The notes under the pieces were generated by a model, which ran no database searches, was not told the DNA's origin, and saw nothing but the letters and a program-made list of their open reading frames with translations. Below, one piece after another: positions 18,689 through 27,737 of a DNA stretch of 64,000 bases (within the stretch, counting starts at the first letter, position 1; the number at the start of each line of letters is the position of its first letter). Origin of the DNA: Novosphingobium sp. Fuku2-ISO-50 (GTDB lineage: Bacteria; Pseudomonadota; Alphaproteobacteria; Sphingomonadales; Sphingomonadaceae); the NCBI RefSeq assembly GCF_001519055.1, contig NZ_KQ954287.1, positions 264,820 through 328,819 on the forward strand, read 5' to 3'. A program made the position numbers and the translations under genes.

Positions 18689-19927
18689 GTGAAAATGAAC
18701 GCAATCATTGCAGGCGCCGGCATGACGGCGTTCGGCAAATTCCCCGGCCGCGGCCTCAAGGATCTGGCGGGCGAGGCGATCACCGCCGCACTTGCCGACG
18801 CGGGGCTTGGCCTCGGCGATATTCAGGCCGCGTGGATGGGCAATGCCGCCGCCGGGACGATCACCGGGCAAGTCTGCGTGCCGGGCGAAATCGTGCTGCG
18901 CTCGCTCGGGCTTGGCGGCATTCCGGTCATCAATGTCGAAAACGCCTGCGCCACCGCCGCGACGGCGATGAACCAGGCCGCCGCGATGATCAGCGCGGGG
19001 CTTTACGACGTCGTGCTCGCCGTCGGCTACGAAAAGCTGGTCCATGCCGACAAATCGCGCAGCTTTGCCGTTTTTCTCGGCGCGGTCGATGTCGAGGACA
19101 TGGTCGGCCTGCGCGCGCGGATCGACCGCAAGATGGCCGCGATCGGCATGGACGTCGACCCGGCCACGGCGGCCAGCCGGTCGCTGTTCATGGACATCTA
19201 TGCCACCGAAGCGATCGAACATATGCAGCGCTACGGCACGACCCGCGAACAGTTCGCCGGGGTCACTGCCAAAAACAGCCGCCACGGCGCGCTCAACCCG
19301 CGCGCGCAGTTCCGCAATGTCGAAACGGTCGAAAGCGTGCTGGCCGCGCGCGACATCATCTGGCCGCTGACTTTGCCGATGTGTTCGCCGATCGGCGACG
19401 GCGCGGCGGCGATCGTGCTGGTCAGCGAGCGGAAAGCGCGCGAACTGGGGCTGACCAGGCCGGTCAGGATCACGGCAAGCGAGCTGACATCCGGCTGGGA
19501 CTATCCCGAAGACCTCGACACGCCGGTCTTTCCCGCCGCGATCGGTGCCGCCTATGCCCAGGCCGGGATCGACCCTGCGGATATCGATGTCGTCGAATTG
19601 CACGATGCCTCGGCATCCTCGGAAATCCTGCACAGCGAATACCTTGGCCTGTGCCCGGTCGGCGAAGGCGGGCGGCTGATCGAATCGGGCAAGACCGCGC
19701 TTGGCGGCGGCGGGCGGACGGTGGTCAATCCCTCGGGCGGATTGCTGCGCAAGGGGCATCCGATCGGGGCCACCGGCATCGCCCAACTGGTCGAAATCCA
19801 TGAACAGTTGATGGGCCGTTCGGGCCCGCGTCAGGTCGAAGGCGCGCGCATCGGCGTTGCCGAAAACGGCGGCGGCTATGTGCGCGGCGATGTCGGCGCG
19901 CTGTGCATCACCGTTGTCGAGCGTTGA
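18689..19927 (+). CDS. Thiolase-family acyltransferase, SCP-x/acetyl-CoA acetyltransferase-like
   Basis: The 412-residue protein has a thiolase fold: the nucleophilic cysteine is in VENACATAATAMNQ, and the C-terminal active-site parts are VVELHDASASSEI and NPSGGLLRKGHPIGATG. This sequence style is that of the SCP-x-like thiolases, which cleave branched or ring-bearing 3-ketoacyl-CoAs such as steroid side chains, rather than FadA. The GTG at 18689 is preferred because AGGAG lies about 10 bases upstream; an ATG two codons later is the alternative. It is third in the operon and supplies the thiolysis step. Confidence 0.88.
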   Translation: MKMNAIIAGAGMTAFGKFPGRGLKDLAGEAITAALADAGLGLGDIQAAWMGNAAAGTITGQVCVPGEIVLRSLGLGGIPVINVENACATAATAMNQAAAMISAGLYDVVLAVGYEKLVHADKSRSFAVFLGAVDVEDMVGLRARIDRKMAAIGMDVDPATAASRSLFMDIYATEAIEHMQRYGTTREQFAGVTAKNSRHGALNPRAQFRNVETVESVLAARDIIWPLTLPMCSPIGDGAAAIVLVSERKARELGLTRPVRITASELTSGWDYPEDLDTPVFPAAIGAAYAQAGIDPADIDVVELHDASASSEILHSEYLGLCPVGEGGRLIESGKTALGGGGRTVVNPSGGLLRKGHPIGATGIAQLVEIHEQLMGRSGPRQVEGARIGVAENGGGYVRGDVGALCITVVER

Positions 19928-19954
19928 TCCGGGTGGAGACGGGACCATTCTGAC

Positions 19955-21562
19955 ATGACCATCACCAATCCGATTTCGATCGCCGACCTGATCGCGCAAA
20001 AGGCTCGCACCCATCCCGATCTCGACGTGCTGACATTTGAAAGCAATGGCGATTGCGGCGGCGGCGACGAAATCCGCACTTATCGCCAACTGTGGGAAAA
20101 CGGCCGGAAAATCGCCGCCGGCCTGCGCACAATCGGCGTCCGGCCGGGGATGCGCATCGCGCTCTTGCTGCAAAATCACCCCGAATTCGTTGAAATGATG
20201 GTCGCCGCCGCGCTCGTTGGCGCGGTGCTCGTGCCGATCGACCCGCGCACGCGGGGGCAAAAGCTCGCCTTCATGCTGCGCGACAGCGGATGCAGCGGCG
20301 CGGTCTGTGCCGCCTATTCGAGCGAGGGATTGGCCGAGGCGGCGCACGAATGTCCCGATCTCGGCTGGGTGGCGATGGTCGATGCCGCCATGGCGCCAGC
20401 CGGTTTGAAAGGCTTTCCCCTCGCCGACTGGCTCGCCGCGCCGCTGCCCGATCCGCCGATCGAAAGCGCGGTGACCGATCCGGCGCAGGCGATGGAATTG
20501 ATGTATACGTCGGGCACGACGGGCGATCCCAAGGGGATCGTCATCCCCCATGCGCGGTTCATGGCGGTCGCTGCGGGCAATGCCGCCATCTTCGGCTTTC
20601 GCGCCGACGATCGCCCTTATACCGGGCTGTCGCTCACGCACGGCAATGCACAGTTCATCACGCTGGGCACGTCGCTGTGGATGGGGTTGCGGGCAGTCAT
20701 CAGCCGCCGCTTCACCAAATCGCGGCTCTGGCCGATCGTGCGCGCGCACGGGTGCACCGTGTTCAACCTGCTCGGCGGGATGGTCACCGCGATCTACAGC
20801 GAGCCCGAACGCGGCGACGATGCCTACAATCCGGTGCGCCGGGTCATTTCCGCCGGAATGCCCGCCGCGCTGTGGGAACAGTTTGCCCGCCGCTTTGACG
20901 TCGAGATCTTCGAATTCTTCGGCGCGATGGAAGGCGGCATGACCACCCATCCGGTCGGCGAAGGACCGATCGGCAGCTGCGGACGCGTCGCCCCCGGACA
21001 AGTCGCCAAAGTCATCGACGAACAGGGCAACGACGTCCCGCCCGGCACCCCCGGCGAAATCGTGTTCCGCCTTGCCGACGGGCCCTGGCCGCCCGTGCAG
21101 TACCACAACCAGCCCGAGGCCTCGGCGCGCAAAGTGGTCGATGGCTGGCTGCACTCGGGCGATATCGTGACGATGGACGCCGATGGCTGGGTCTTTTTCC
21201 AGTATCGCAAGGGCGGCGGCATTCGCCGCAACGGCGATTTCATCAACCCCGCCTTTGTCGAGCGCGCGCTCGCCGAACACCCCGCGATCGATGACGTGTT
21301 TGTCTATGGCGTGCCCGCCGCAGGCGGCGCGCCGGGGGAAAAGGATGTCGTCGCCGCGATCGTGCCCAAAGGCGATCCCGATCCGCAGGCGATCCTGCGC
21401 TGGGCGCGCAAACGGCTCGAAGCGAACATGGCCCCGACTTACGTCCAGATCGTCACCGAAATCCCGAAGACCGCGTCCGAAAAGCCGCAAGAACGCTTTT
21501 TGCTGCAGATGTTTGCGGACGACGCGTCCTCGGTTCACACGCTTCAAGGAGAACAGGCATGA
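19955..21562 (+). CDS. AMP-dependent acyl-CoA synthetase
   Basis: The 535-residue adenylate-forming ligase has YTSGTTGDPKGIVIP at about 184-198, the FFGAMEGG segment in place of the usual YGxTE motif, SGDIVTMDADGWVFFQYRKG as hinge, and PKTASEKPQERF as the region of the catalytic lysine. The C-terminal region departs from the common PKTxxGK pattern, so specificity may differ from fatty-acid ligases. It is the second acyl-CoA ligase of the catabolic region, in the AraC-side operon; the two may act on different intermediates, for example side-chain and ring-derived acids. Confidence 0.87.
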   Translation: MTITNPISIADLIAQKARTHPDLDVLTFESNGDCGGGDEIRTYRQLWENGRKIAAGLRTIGVRPGMRIALLLQNHPEFVEMMVAAALVGAVLVPIDPRTRGQKLAFMLRDSGCSGAVCAAYSSEGLAEAAHECPDLGWVAMVDAAMAPAGLKGFPLADWLAAPLPDPPIESAVTDPAQAMELMYTSGTTGDPKGIVIPHARFMAVAAGNAAIFGFRADDRPYTGLSLTHGNAQFITLGTSLWMGLRAVISRRFTKSRLWPIVRAHGCTVFNLLGGMVTAIYSEPERGDDAYNPVRRVISAGMPAALWEQFARRFDVEIFEFFGAMEGGMTTHPVGEGPIGSCGRVAPGQVAKVIDEQGNDVPPGTPGEIVFRLADGPWPPVQYHNQPEASARKVVDGWLHSGDIVTMDADGWVFFQYRKGGGIRRNGDFINPAFVERALAEHPAIDDVFVYGVPAAGGAPGEKDVVAAIVPKGDPDPQAILRWARKRLEANMAPTYVQIVTEIPKTASEKPQERFLLQMFADDASSVHTLQGEQA

Positions 21563-22677
21563 GCACTATCGAAGTCGTGATCTACGGCGCGAGCGGCTAT
21601 ACCGGCGAACACCTGATGTGGAAGCTGGCCGAACGCGGCATCCCGTTCATTGCCGCCGGGCGCAACAAGGCGCGGCTCGAACGCCGCATTGCCGAACAGG
21701 TCGAATTGAAAGGCGCGCGCTATGAAGTCGTCGAAGTCGCGCATGACGAAGCCGCGCTGACCGAGCTGTTCCGCGGGCGCAAGGTGGTCCACAATCTCGT
21801 CGGCCCTTATGCCCAGTTCGGCGAACCGCTGGTCCGCGCCGCGCTCGCGGCGGGGTGCCACTATTTCGATGCGACCGGCGAACAGGATTGGCAGATCACC
21901 GTGCGCGATCGCTATGGCGAGGCCTTTGCCGACAAGGGCCTGATCGTCTCGCCATCGTGCTCGTTCATGTGGACCGGCGGGATGCTGGCGGCCGAATCCG
22001 TCTTGTCGACGCCGGGCATCGACAGCGTCGACATTGCCTATGCGGGCGAGGGCGTTCCTTCGGCGGCATCGACGCTCAGCTTCATGCGCATGTGCTGCCA
22101 GCCGCAATTGCGGCTCGTCCACGGCAAGATGGAAGCATGGCCCGCCGCAACACACATGCTGATGAATGTGCCCGGGATTCACCAGACGATGATCGCCTTT
22201 CCGTGGAGCGGCGGCGGCGAATCGGTATGGTACGAAAACGACCCGCGCGTGCGCAACTGCCAGACGCTGGTCACCTTTCGCAATCAGGCGCTGATGCAGA
22301 TGCTGATCCCCTGGATGCAGGAATTCGCCGAAAAATACGCGCATCTGGGGCAGGCCGAGCAGGAAGCGGCCACCAATCGCTGGGCGCTCCAGATCGCGCC
22401 GGAAGGCGACATGCCGCGCGAAGATCTCAAGGTTCACCGCACGATCGTCAGTTGCCATGGCCGGGGCACGCAAGTCGCCCGTTCGACCGTGACATTCGGC
22501 GCCACCGGCTATGTCTTTACCGGGACGCTGGGCGCGGCGCTGATCGACTGGCTGTTGCAGAGCCGCCAGAGCGTGGCCGGTTTCCAGCCCGCAACCCGGA
22601 TCATGAGCATTCCCCGGCTGCGCGCCGAACTGTTCGAAGCAGGCGTGCTGGGCCAGGTGAGCGAGGTGATCGCATGA
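21559..22677 (+). CDS. Saccharopine-dehydrogenase-like NAD(P)-binding protein
   Basis: The 372-residue protein starts with a Rossmann motif (VVIYGASGYTGEHLMWKLAE) followed by GRNKARLERR, as in the saccharopine dehydrogenase / trans-acting enoyl reductase superfamily. The middle contains VHNLVGPYAQFGEPLVRAAL and HYFDATGEQDW, also family-typical. Its ATG overlaps the stop of the ligase gene and its stop overlaps the next start (ATGA), so translation is coupled. A reductase of an acyl-CoA or enoyl intermediate is possible, but the reaction is not known from sequence. Lysine breakdown is unlikely given the neighbours. Confidence 0.75.
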   Translation: MSTIEVVIYGASGYTGEHLMWKLAERGIPFIAAGRNKARLERRIAEQVELKGARYEVVEVAHDEAALTELFRGRKVVHNLVGPYAQFGEPLVRAALAAGCHYFDATGEQDWQITVRDRYGEAFADKGLIVSPSCSFMWTGGMLAAESVLSTPGIDSVDIAYAGEGVPSAASTLSFMRMCCQPQLRLVHGKMEAWPAATHMLMNVPGIHQTMIAFPWSGGGESVWYENDPRVRNCQTLVTFRNQALMQMLIPWMQEFAEKYAHLGQAEQEAATNRWALQIAPEGDMPREDLKVHRTIVSCHGRGTQVARSTVTFGATGYVFTGTLGAALIDWLLQSRQSVAGFQPATRIMSIPRLRAELFEAGVLGQVSEVIA

Positions 22678-23462
22678 CGGCCGGGCGCGTCGCCGGCAAA
22701 CGCGTGCTCGTTACCGGCGGCGCGTCCGGGCTCGGCGCCGCCATTGTCCGCCGACTGGCGGGCGAAGGCGCGCGCGTGTTTGTTGCCGACATCGACGGCG
22801 AACGGGGCACGGCGCTCGCTGTCGATACCGGGGGCCGGTTTCTCGAACTCGACGTGACCGACGAAGCCGCCTGGATCGCCACGATCGCCGCGATCGAACA
22901 GGACGCGGGCGGGCTCGACGGGCTGGTCAACAACGCGGCGATCATCAACAGCCGCCACGGCCTCGACATCGAAACCATCGCCATCGACGACTTGCACCGC
23001 CTGTTCGCAGTCAATGTCGACGGCACTGTGCTGGGGTGCAAACATGCCATTCCCCTGCTCGCGCATTCGGGCGGGGGATCGATCGTCAACATGTCGTCGA
23101 TCGCCGCGCTGCTGCCGGCAGGGTTCCTGATCAGCTATAGCGCAAGCAAGGCGACCGTGATGCACATCACGCGCTCGGTCGCCCTGCATTGTGCGGAAAA
23201 AGGCCATGCCATCCGCTGCAACACCGTCCATCCGGGCAATATCCTCACCCCCATGCTGCGCGACATGATCGCGCGCACGGCGGTCGATGCCGGCATGACG
23301 TATGACGCAATGGCTGCGCTCAATCTGTCGCGCATTCCGCTGGGCAAATTCCAGGAGGAAAGCGACATCGCCCACGCTGTGCTCTACCTGATCTCGGACG
23401 AGGCGCGCTATATCACCGGCAGCAAGCTGGTGATCGACGGCGGCATGACGCTCAGCAACTAA
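22674..23462 (+). CDS. Short-chain dehydrogenase/reductase
   Basis: The 262-residue SDR has VTGGASGLG, FVADIDGE (acidic residue, NAD preference), LVNNAAI, a serine in NMSSIAAL, Tyr/Lys in SYSASKATV and GSKLVIDGGM. Its start overlaps the upstream stop codon by the ATGA arrangement. Its last 11 bp overlap the end of the convergent iclR-type gene. It closes the six-gene operon and is the second SDR there, suggesting two different hydroxyl oxidation or reduction steps. Confidence 0.9.
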   Translation: MTAGRVAGKRVLVTGGASGLGAAIVRRLAGEGARVFVADIDGERGTALAVDTGGRFLELDVTDEAAWIATIAAIEQDAGGLDGLVNNAAIINSRHGLDIETIAIDDLHRLFAVNVDGTVLGCKHAIPLLAHSGGGSIVNMSSIAALLPAGFLISYSASKATVMHITRSVALHCAEKGHAIRCNTVHPGNILTPMLRDMIARTAVDAGMTYDAMAALNLSRIPLGKFQEESDIAHAVLYLISDEARYITGSKLVIDGGMTLSN

Positions 23463-24228
23463 GACGCGCTTCGATCCGGCGGATGCGCGCGGCCAGCGGG
23501 TCGAGGAAGCGCTCTGCCGCCGTTTCGACCGACATCGCGGTCGAAAAGAACAACAGATTGATACTGCCCAGCACTTGCGTCGGGCCCTGCACAGGCAGGG
23601 CAATCGCGCTGATCCGGTGATCGGCGCCGCCGACCGCCCAGGCATAGCCGCGCGCGGCAAAGTCTTCGCGCAGCAGTGCCACGCGTCGGTGCAGGTCTTC
23701 GCGATCGCCGCCGACCGTGCCACGATGCAACGCAATATCCAGCATTTCCTCGCGATGAGCCTCGCTTGCGCCCGCCAGCACGGCGCGGCCCATGGCCGTT
23801 TCGAGCAAAGGGCGCCGACGCCCGACCATCGCGCGGTGCACCGAATAAGGGCTGAACCGATGGGTCGTCTCGCGGATCACCATCCAGCCTTCATCAAACG
23901 TCGCAAAATCGGTCGGCCACATCACCTGCGGCGCAAGGTCGAAAATTTCCTCGCAGACGATGCGCGCGGTCAGATCGGTTTCGGTCAGCCCGTCACTCAG
24001 CGCGCGCACCGCCGGGGTCAGGACGAATTGCCCGTCGGATTCGCTGCGCGCGACATAGCCGAGCTCGGCCAGCGTGTGCAGCATGCGATAGGCGGTCGTG
24101 CGGTCCACCCCGGCCAGCCGCGCCAGACTGGCGGGGTCCGAACGCCCGGCCTGATTCAGCGCGGCGAGCAGCGCAAGACCGCGTTCGAGCGCTCTGACCG
24201 ATGGGTATGTGCGATCCGTGTCCGTCAT
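23452..24228 (-). CDS. IclR-family transcriptional regulator
   Basis: The 258-residue protein has an N-terminal winged helix-turn-helix (SVRALERGLALLAALNQAGR, LARLAGVDRTTAYRMLHTLA) and a C-terminal IclR effector domain (LETAMGRAVLAGASEAHREE; AIALPVQGPTQVLGSINLLF). This is the architecture of MhpR and PcaR-type activators of aromatic degradation. The start at 24228 has AGGTGAACACC upstream. A perfect palindrome lies 13 bp upstream of its start, in the gap to the divergent ring-cleavage operon, so it very likely controls that operon. Confidence 0.92.
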   Translation of the reverse strand: MTDTDRTYPSVRALERGLALLAALNQAGRSDPASLARLAGVDRTTAYRMLHTLAELGYVARSESDGQFVLTPAVRALSDGLTETDLTARIVCEEIFDLAPQVMWPTDFATFDEGWMVIRETTHRFSPYSVHRAMVGRRRPLLETAMGRAVLAGASEAHREEMLDIALHRGTVGGDREDLHRRVALLREDFAARGYAWAVGGADHRISAIALPVQGPTQVLGSINLLFFSTAMSVETAAERFLDPLAARIRRIEARLSC

Positions 24229-24240
24229 GGTGTTCACCTG

Positions 24241-24262
24241 TTGCACAAACCGTATTGTGCAA
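24241..24262. promoter_or_regulatory. Perfect palindrome TTGCACAA-N6-TTGTGCAA, IclR operator
   Basis: The two 8-bp arms (24241-24248 and 24255-24262) are exact inverted copies with 6 bases between. It is centred in the iclR / MaoC intergenic region. Palindromic sites of about 20 bp are usual for IclR-family proteins. Confidence 0.65.
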
Positions 24263-24318
24263 TTGCCGCTGCGTAAAGTCCGCGTCAGGATTGCGGCAAC
24301 GAGAGAGGGAGAGGCGCT

Positions 24319-24801
24319 TTGCTGTCGCAACAGACCCATGAGGTCGAACCGGTCTATTTTGACGACATCGAACCGGGTGCCGAAATTGTTTCGCACGAAG
24401 TCGTGATCGAGCGCGAGGCGATCATCGCCTTTGCTGCGGCATGGGATCCGCTGCCCGTTCATCTCGACGACGATGCTGCACGCGCAGCCGGGTTTGACGG
24501 CATTACCGCCTCGGGCACGCACCTGCTCGCGATCAAGCACCGGCTGCTGTACGATTTCGGGTTTGAACACACCGTCGTCGCCAGCTTCGGCTTTGACGAG
24601 ATCCGCTTTCGCGCGCCCGCCCGTCCGGGCGACAAAGTGCGGGTCAAACTGCGCTGGGAAAGCAAGCGGCTATCGGATTCGCGCCCCGGCGTCGGCATTG
24701 TTCGCCATTATTGCGAATTGCTGCGCGAAGATGGTCGCGCGCTGCTCTCGCTTTACGACACGATCCTGATCAGGCGCCGACCCGACCCGGCCGCAGACTG
24801 A
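24319..24801 (+). CDS. MaoC-like dehydratase/hydratase
   Basis: The 160-residue single-domain hot-dog protein starts (TTG at 24319, after GAGAGGGAGAGGCGC) LLSQQTHEVEPVYFDDIEPGAEI. The MaoC/R-hydratase segment is FAAAWDPLPVHLDDDAARAAGF followed by GITASGTHLLAI, where the usual catalytic Asp/His pair region is seen (D and H in DPLPVHLD). It may hydrate or dehydrate an enoyl-CoA or hydroxyacid. It heads the ring-cleavage operon. Its role there is unclear because the MhpD-type hydratase that normally acts after ring cleavage is not present. Confidence 0.8.
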   Translation: MLSQQTHEVEPVYFDDIEPGAEIVSHEVVIEREAIIAFAAAWDPLPVHLDDDAARAAGFDGITASGTHLLAIKHRLLYDFGFEHTVVASFGFDEIRFRAPARPGDKVRVKLRWESKRLSDSRPGVGIVRHYCELLREDGRALLSLYDTILIRRRPDPAAD

Positions 24802-24921
24802 ATTTCGTCGCCATCCCCCCGGCCCGGACCGGGAACCGCAGTCCCCTGACGCGCAGCGTGCCGCGCCGTGCGGACGGCTGCGCGCTTTCGCCGGGGCCGT
24901 TCTGTCAAGGAAGTGCAAGCC

Positions 24922-25866
24922 ATGGCCGTTCATCTCAAATGCCTGTCCCATACGCCTTTGCGTGGCCTCAACGATCCCGGCGCCGACGTAACGGCCGAAG
25001 TCGACCGCGCTTTGGCGCGCGCCAGAGCCGAGGTCGAAGCGTTCGATCCAGAGCTGATCGTGATCTTTGCGCCCGATCATTACAACGGGCTGTTCTACGA
25101 CCTGATGCCGCCGTTCGTGCTGGCCACAGAGGCGATCTCGGTCGGCGATTACATGACCACGCCCGGGCCGCTCAACACCGCGCGCGACATCGCCGCGCAA
25201 CTGGCCGTGCATGTGCTTGATCATGACGTCGATCTGGCCATTTCGCACCGCCTGCAAGTCGATCACGGCTGCGCGCAGACGCTTGAGGAAACCACCGGCA
25301 GCCTGACCCGCTATCCGGTGATCCCGATCATCATCAACAGCGTGGCGCCGCCCTTTTCCCCCTATCGCCGAATTCGCCGCCTTGGCGAAGTCGTTGGCCA
25401 GTTCCTCGCCGGACTGGACAAGCGCATCCTGATCCTGGGCAGCGGCGGTCTGTCGCACGAACCGCCCGTGCCGCTGATCGCCGCAGCGCCCGACGACATC
25501 CGCAATTTCCTGATCGCCGGGCGCAATCCCACCCCCGAAGCGCGCGCCGCACGTCAGGCGCGCACATTGGCGGCGGGCACGATCTACGGTACGCCCGAAA
25601 GCACGCTGACCCCGCTGAACCCGGAATGGGACCAGCGCATCATCGACTTGCTGCTCGACGGCGATCTCGCCGCGTTTGACCGGTTCGACATTGCCAAAGC
25701 CTCGCAGGAGGCCGGTCGGTCGTCGCATGAAATCCGCACCTGGGTCGCCGCCTTTGCCGCACTGTCGGCCTTTGGCAGCTACACCGGGCGGCTCGATTAT
25801 TATCGCCCGATCAACGCCTGGATCGCCGGTTACGGCATTGTCAGCGCCGAGCCCGACGCGGCCTGA
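24922..25866 (+). CDS. mhpB: MhpB-type extradiol ring-cleavage dioxygenase
   Basis: The 314-residue protein closely follows E. coli MhpB (2,3-dihydroxyphenylpropionate 1,2-dioxygenase, same length) from memory: HLKCLSHTPLRGLNDPG, ELIVIFAPDHYNGLFYDLMP, LQVDHGCAQTLE, LGSGGLSHEPPVP, HEIRTWVAAFAALSAFG and YYRPINAWIAGYG. It is a type III (LigB-class) extradiol enzyme using Fe(II), and cuts a catechol ring next to the hydroxyls. AAGGAAG precedes the ATG. With the HsaAB-like monooxygenase and MhpC-like hydrolase downstream it defines a meta-cleavage module. The side chain of the true substrate may differ from phenylpropionate. Confidence 0.88.
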   Translation: MAVHLKCLSHTPLRGLNDPGADVTAEVDRALARARAEVEAFDPELIVIFAPDHYNGLFYDLMPPFVLATEAISVGDYMTTPGPLNTARDIAAQLAVHVLDHDVDLAISHRLQVDHGCAQTLEETTGSLTRYPVIPIIINSVAPPFSPYRRIRRLGEVVGQFLAGLDKRILILGSGGLSHEPPVPLIAAAPDDIRNFLIAGRNPTPEARAARQARTLAAGTIYGTPESTLTPLNPEWDQRIIDLLLDGDLAAFDRFDIAKASQEAGRSSHEIRTWVAAFAALSAFGSYTGRLDYYRPINAWIAGYGIVSAEPDAA

Positions 25867-25914
25867 TCCGCTATTTCCCCGAATTTCCGCCATCATATCC
25901 AAAGGAGTAAAGAC

Positions 25915-27123
25915 ATGACCCAGGTTGCCCCGGTTCTGTCACGCGACATTCCCACCGAAGACGAAATCGTCGCGCGCGCAAACGCACTGATCCCGCTGCT
26001 GCGCGAACGCGCCGAAGCTTGCGAAAAGGCGCGCTCCGTGCCCGTCGAAACGATCGCGCTGTTCAAGGAAGCCGGTTTTTTCCGCATCCTTCAGCCCAAG
26101 CGCTGGGGCGGCTATGAAATGAGCCCCAACACGTTCAATCGCGTGCTGATGGAACTGGCGCGCGGCTGCCCGTCGAGCGCCTGGGTGGTGACCGTGCTGG
26201 GGCTTCACCCGTTCGAATTCGGCCTGCTCGATCCGCGTGCCGGTGACGAAGTCTGGGGCGAGGACAATTCGGCGCTGATCTCGTCGTCTTATGCGCCGTT
26301 CGGCACGGTCGAGCGCACCAGTGGCGGCTATATCCTCAATGGCGAATGGAAAACGTCGAGCGGTTGCGATCATGCCAACGGCGGCGCCTTTGTCGGCGGC
26401 CGCGTGGCCAATGCGGCGGGCGAAGTGGAATTCCGCTCGTTCTGGATTCAGGCCAAGGATTTCCGCATCATCGACGACTGGTTCGTGGTCGGCATGGCGG
26501 GCACCGGCAGCAAGTCGATCTTCCTCGAAAACGTGTTCGTGCCCGAACACCGCGCCCATGTGATTGCCGCCTATGGTGAAGAAACCCATGGCAACGTCGC
26601 CAATCTCTTCAAGATGCCGTTCTTCTCGGTCTTCTATGCGGCGATTTCCTCGGTGGTGATCGGCATGGCGCGCGGCATGGTCGATCTTTACATCGAACAC
26701 ATGGTGCCGCGCCAGAATATCAATCAGGCGATCGGCGCGGCGGTGAAAGACCCTTTCATCAAGGGCCGACTGGGCGAAGCCGAAGCCAGGATCCTGGGCG
26801 CGATGACCCGCGTGCTCTACAACACCGACGAAGCATGGTCCTATGCCTCACGCGGGGAACTCGTTCCGCTTGACGTGCGCATCCGCCAATTTGCCACCAA
26901 CCAGTTCACCGGCGGCGAATGCTTCGATGCGGCGCACATGATCTTCAAGAAAACCTCGACGCGCGGAATCTGGCTGTCGAGCCCGATGCAGCGCCAGATG
27001 CGCGACATTCTGGTCGGCGCCAATCACATTACCCAGAATCAGGACAATATCGGCGAATTGCTGGGCGGCCACCTGCTCGGCGTGCCGCTGGCGCCGGGCA
27101 ATCCGTTTGGCGTAAAAGTCTGA
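25915..27123 (+). CDS. Flavin-dependent monooxygenase, oxygenase component (HsaA-like, ACAD fold)
   Basis: The 402-residue protein has the ACAD fold used by two-component (group D) flavoprotein monooxygenases: VPVETIALFKEAGFFRILQP, RWGGYEMSPNTFNRVLMELA, CPSSAWVVTVLGLHPFE, GYILNGEWKTSSGCDHANGG, and VGMAGTGSKSIFLENVFVPE. These patterns are those of HsaA and 4-hydroxyphenylacetate 3-hydroxylase-like enzymes, which put a second hydroxyl on a phenol using reduced FMN/FAD. It is followed 17 bp later by a flavin reductase gene, its expected partner. The catechol formed would be the substrate of the adjacent dioxygenase. Confidence 0.85.
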   Translation: MTQVAPVLSRDIPTEDEIVARANALIPLLRERAEACEKARSVPVETIALFKEAGFFRILQPKRWGGYEMSPNTFNRVLMELARGCPSSAWVVTVLGLHPFEFGLLDPRAGDEVWGEDNSALISSSYAPFGTVERTSGGYILNGEWKTSSGCDHANGGAFVGGRVANAAGEVEFRSFWIQAKDFRIIDDWFVVGMAGTGSKSIFLENVFVPEHRAHVIAAYGEETHGNVANLFKMPFFSVFYAAISSVVIGMARGMVDLYIEHMVPRQNINQAIGAAVKDPFIKGRLGEAEARILGAMTRVLYNTDEAWSYASRGELVPLDVRIRQFATNQFTGGECFDAAHMIFKKTSTRGIWLSSPMQRQMRDILVGANHITQNQDNIGELLGGHLLGVPLAPGNPFGVKV

Positions 27124-27140
27124 GTGAGGGCAGCAAGACC

Positions 27141-27713
27141 ATGCCCAAAACCATCAACCAGTTGCGCGATTGGCAAAGCCCGGCCCATCTCGCCACGTTG
27201 GAAGCGGTCGATCCGCAGACCCATCGCGGCGCGATGCGCCATTTCGCCTCGCCCGTGACCGTGGTGACCAGCCGCAAGGACAATGACCCGGTTGGCCTGA
27301 CCGCGACCGCCGTCTGTTCGGTCACGGCCGATCCGCCCCGGATCGTCGTTTTCATCAACAAGCAGACGCTCGCCGACAGCGCGATCATGGCCAGCGGCGC
27401 AGTATGCGTCAACGTGCTGGCCGGCGATCAGGAAGAGGTCGCCCGCGCCTTTGCCGGGATGATTCCGGGCGTGATCGGCCCGGCCCGTTTTGATCATGGC
27501 CGCTGGGGCGAACTGGTCACCGGCGCGCCGGTGCTCGACGGCGCGCTGGTCGCGATCGACTGCCGCGTGATCAAGGTGTTCGAGGAAAGCACGCACCACG
27601 CATTTCTGTGCGAGATTCTCGCCACGCGAGAACGCGGCCCGGGCGATGGCCCTGACGATTCCGCAGCGCTGCTTTATTGCAATGGCGCGTTTCACCATTT
27701 GCCGCATGCCTGA
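27141..27713 (+). CDS. Flavin reductase component (HsaB-like)
   Basis: The 190-residue protein has the flavin reductase split-barrel pattern: AMRHFASPVTVVTSRKDNDP, VGLTATAVCSVTADPPRIVV, SGAVCVNVLAGDQEEVARAF and AIDCRVIKVFEESTHHAFLC. It supplies reduced flavin from NAD(P)H to the monooxygenase encoded just upstream. The ATG at 27141 has a weak GAGGGCAG ribosome site. The extra N-terminal 30 residues are not typical of the minimal domain. Confidence 0.88.
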   Translation: MPKTINQLRDWQSPAHLATLEAVDPQTHRGAMRHFASPVTVVTSRKDNDPVGLTATAVCSVTADPPRIVVFINKQTLADSAIMASGAVCVNVLAGDQEEVARAFAGMIPGVIGPARFDHGRWGELVTGAPVLDGALVAIDCRVIKVFEESTHHAFLCEILATRERGPGDGPDDSAALLYCNGAFHHLPHA

Positions 27714-27737
27714 TCCCATCCAAGCAGAAAGCCGACC

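Noticed and set aside
18461..21547. 1028-residue open frame on the minus strand
   Set aside because: Antisense to the thiolase and ligase genes; only a long stop-free stretch caused by codon bias.
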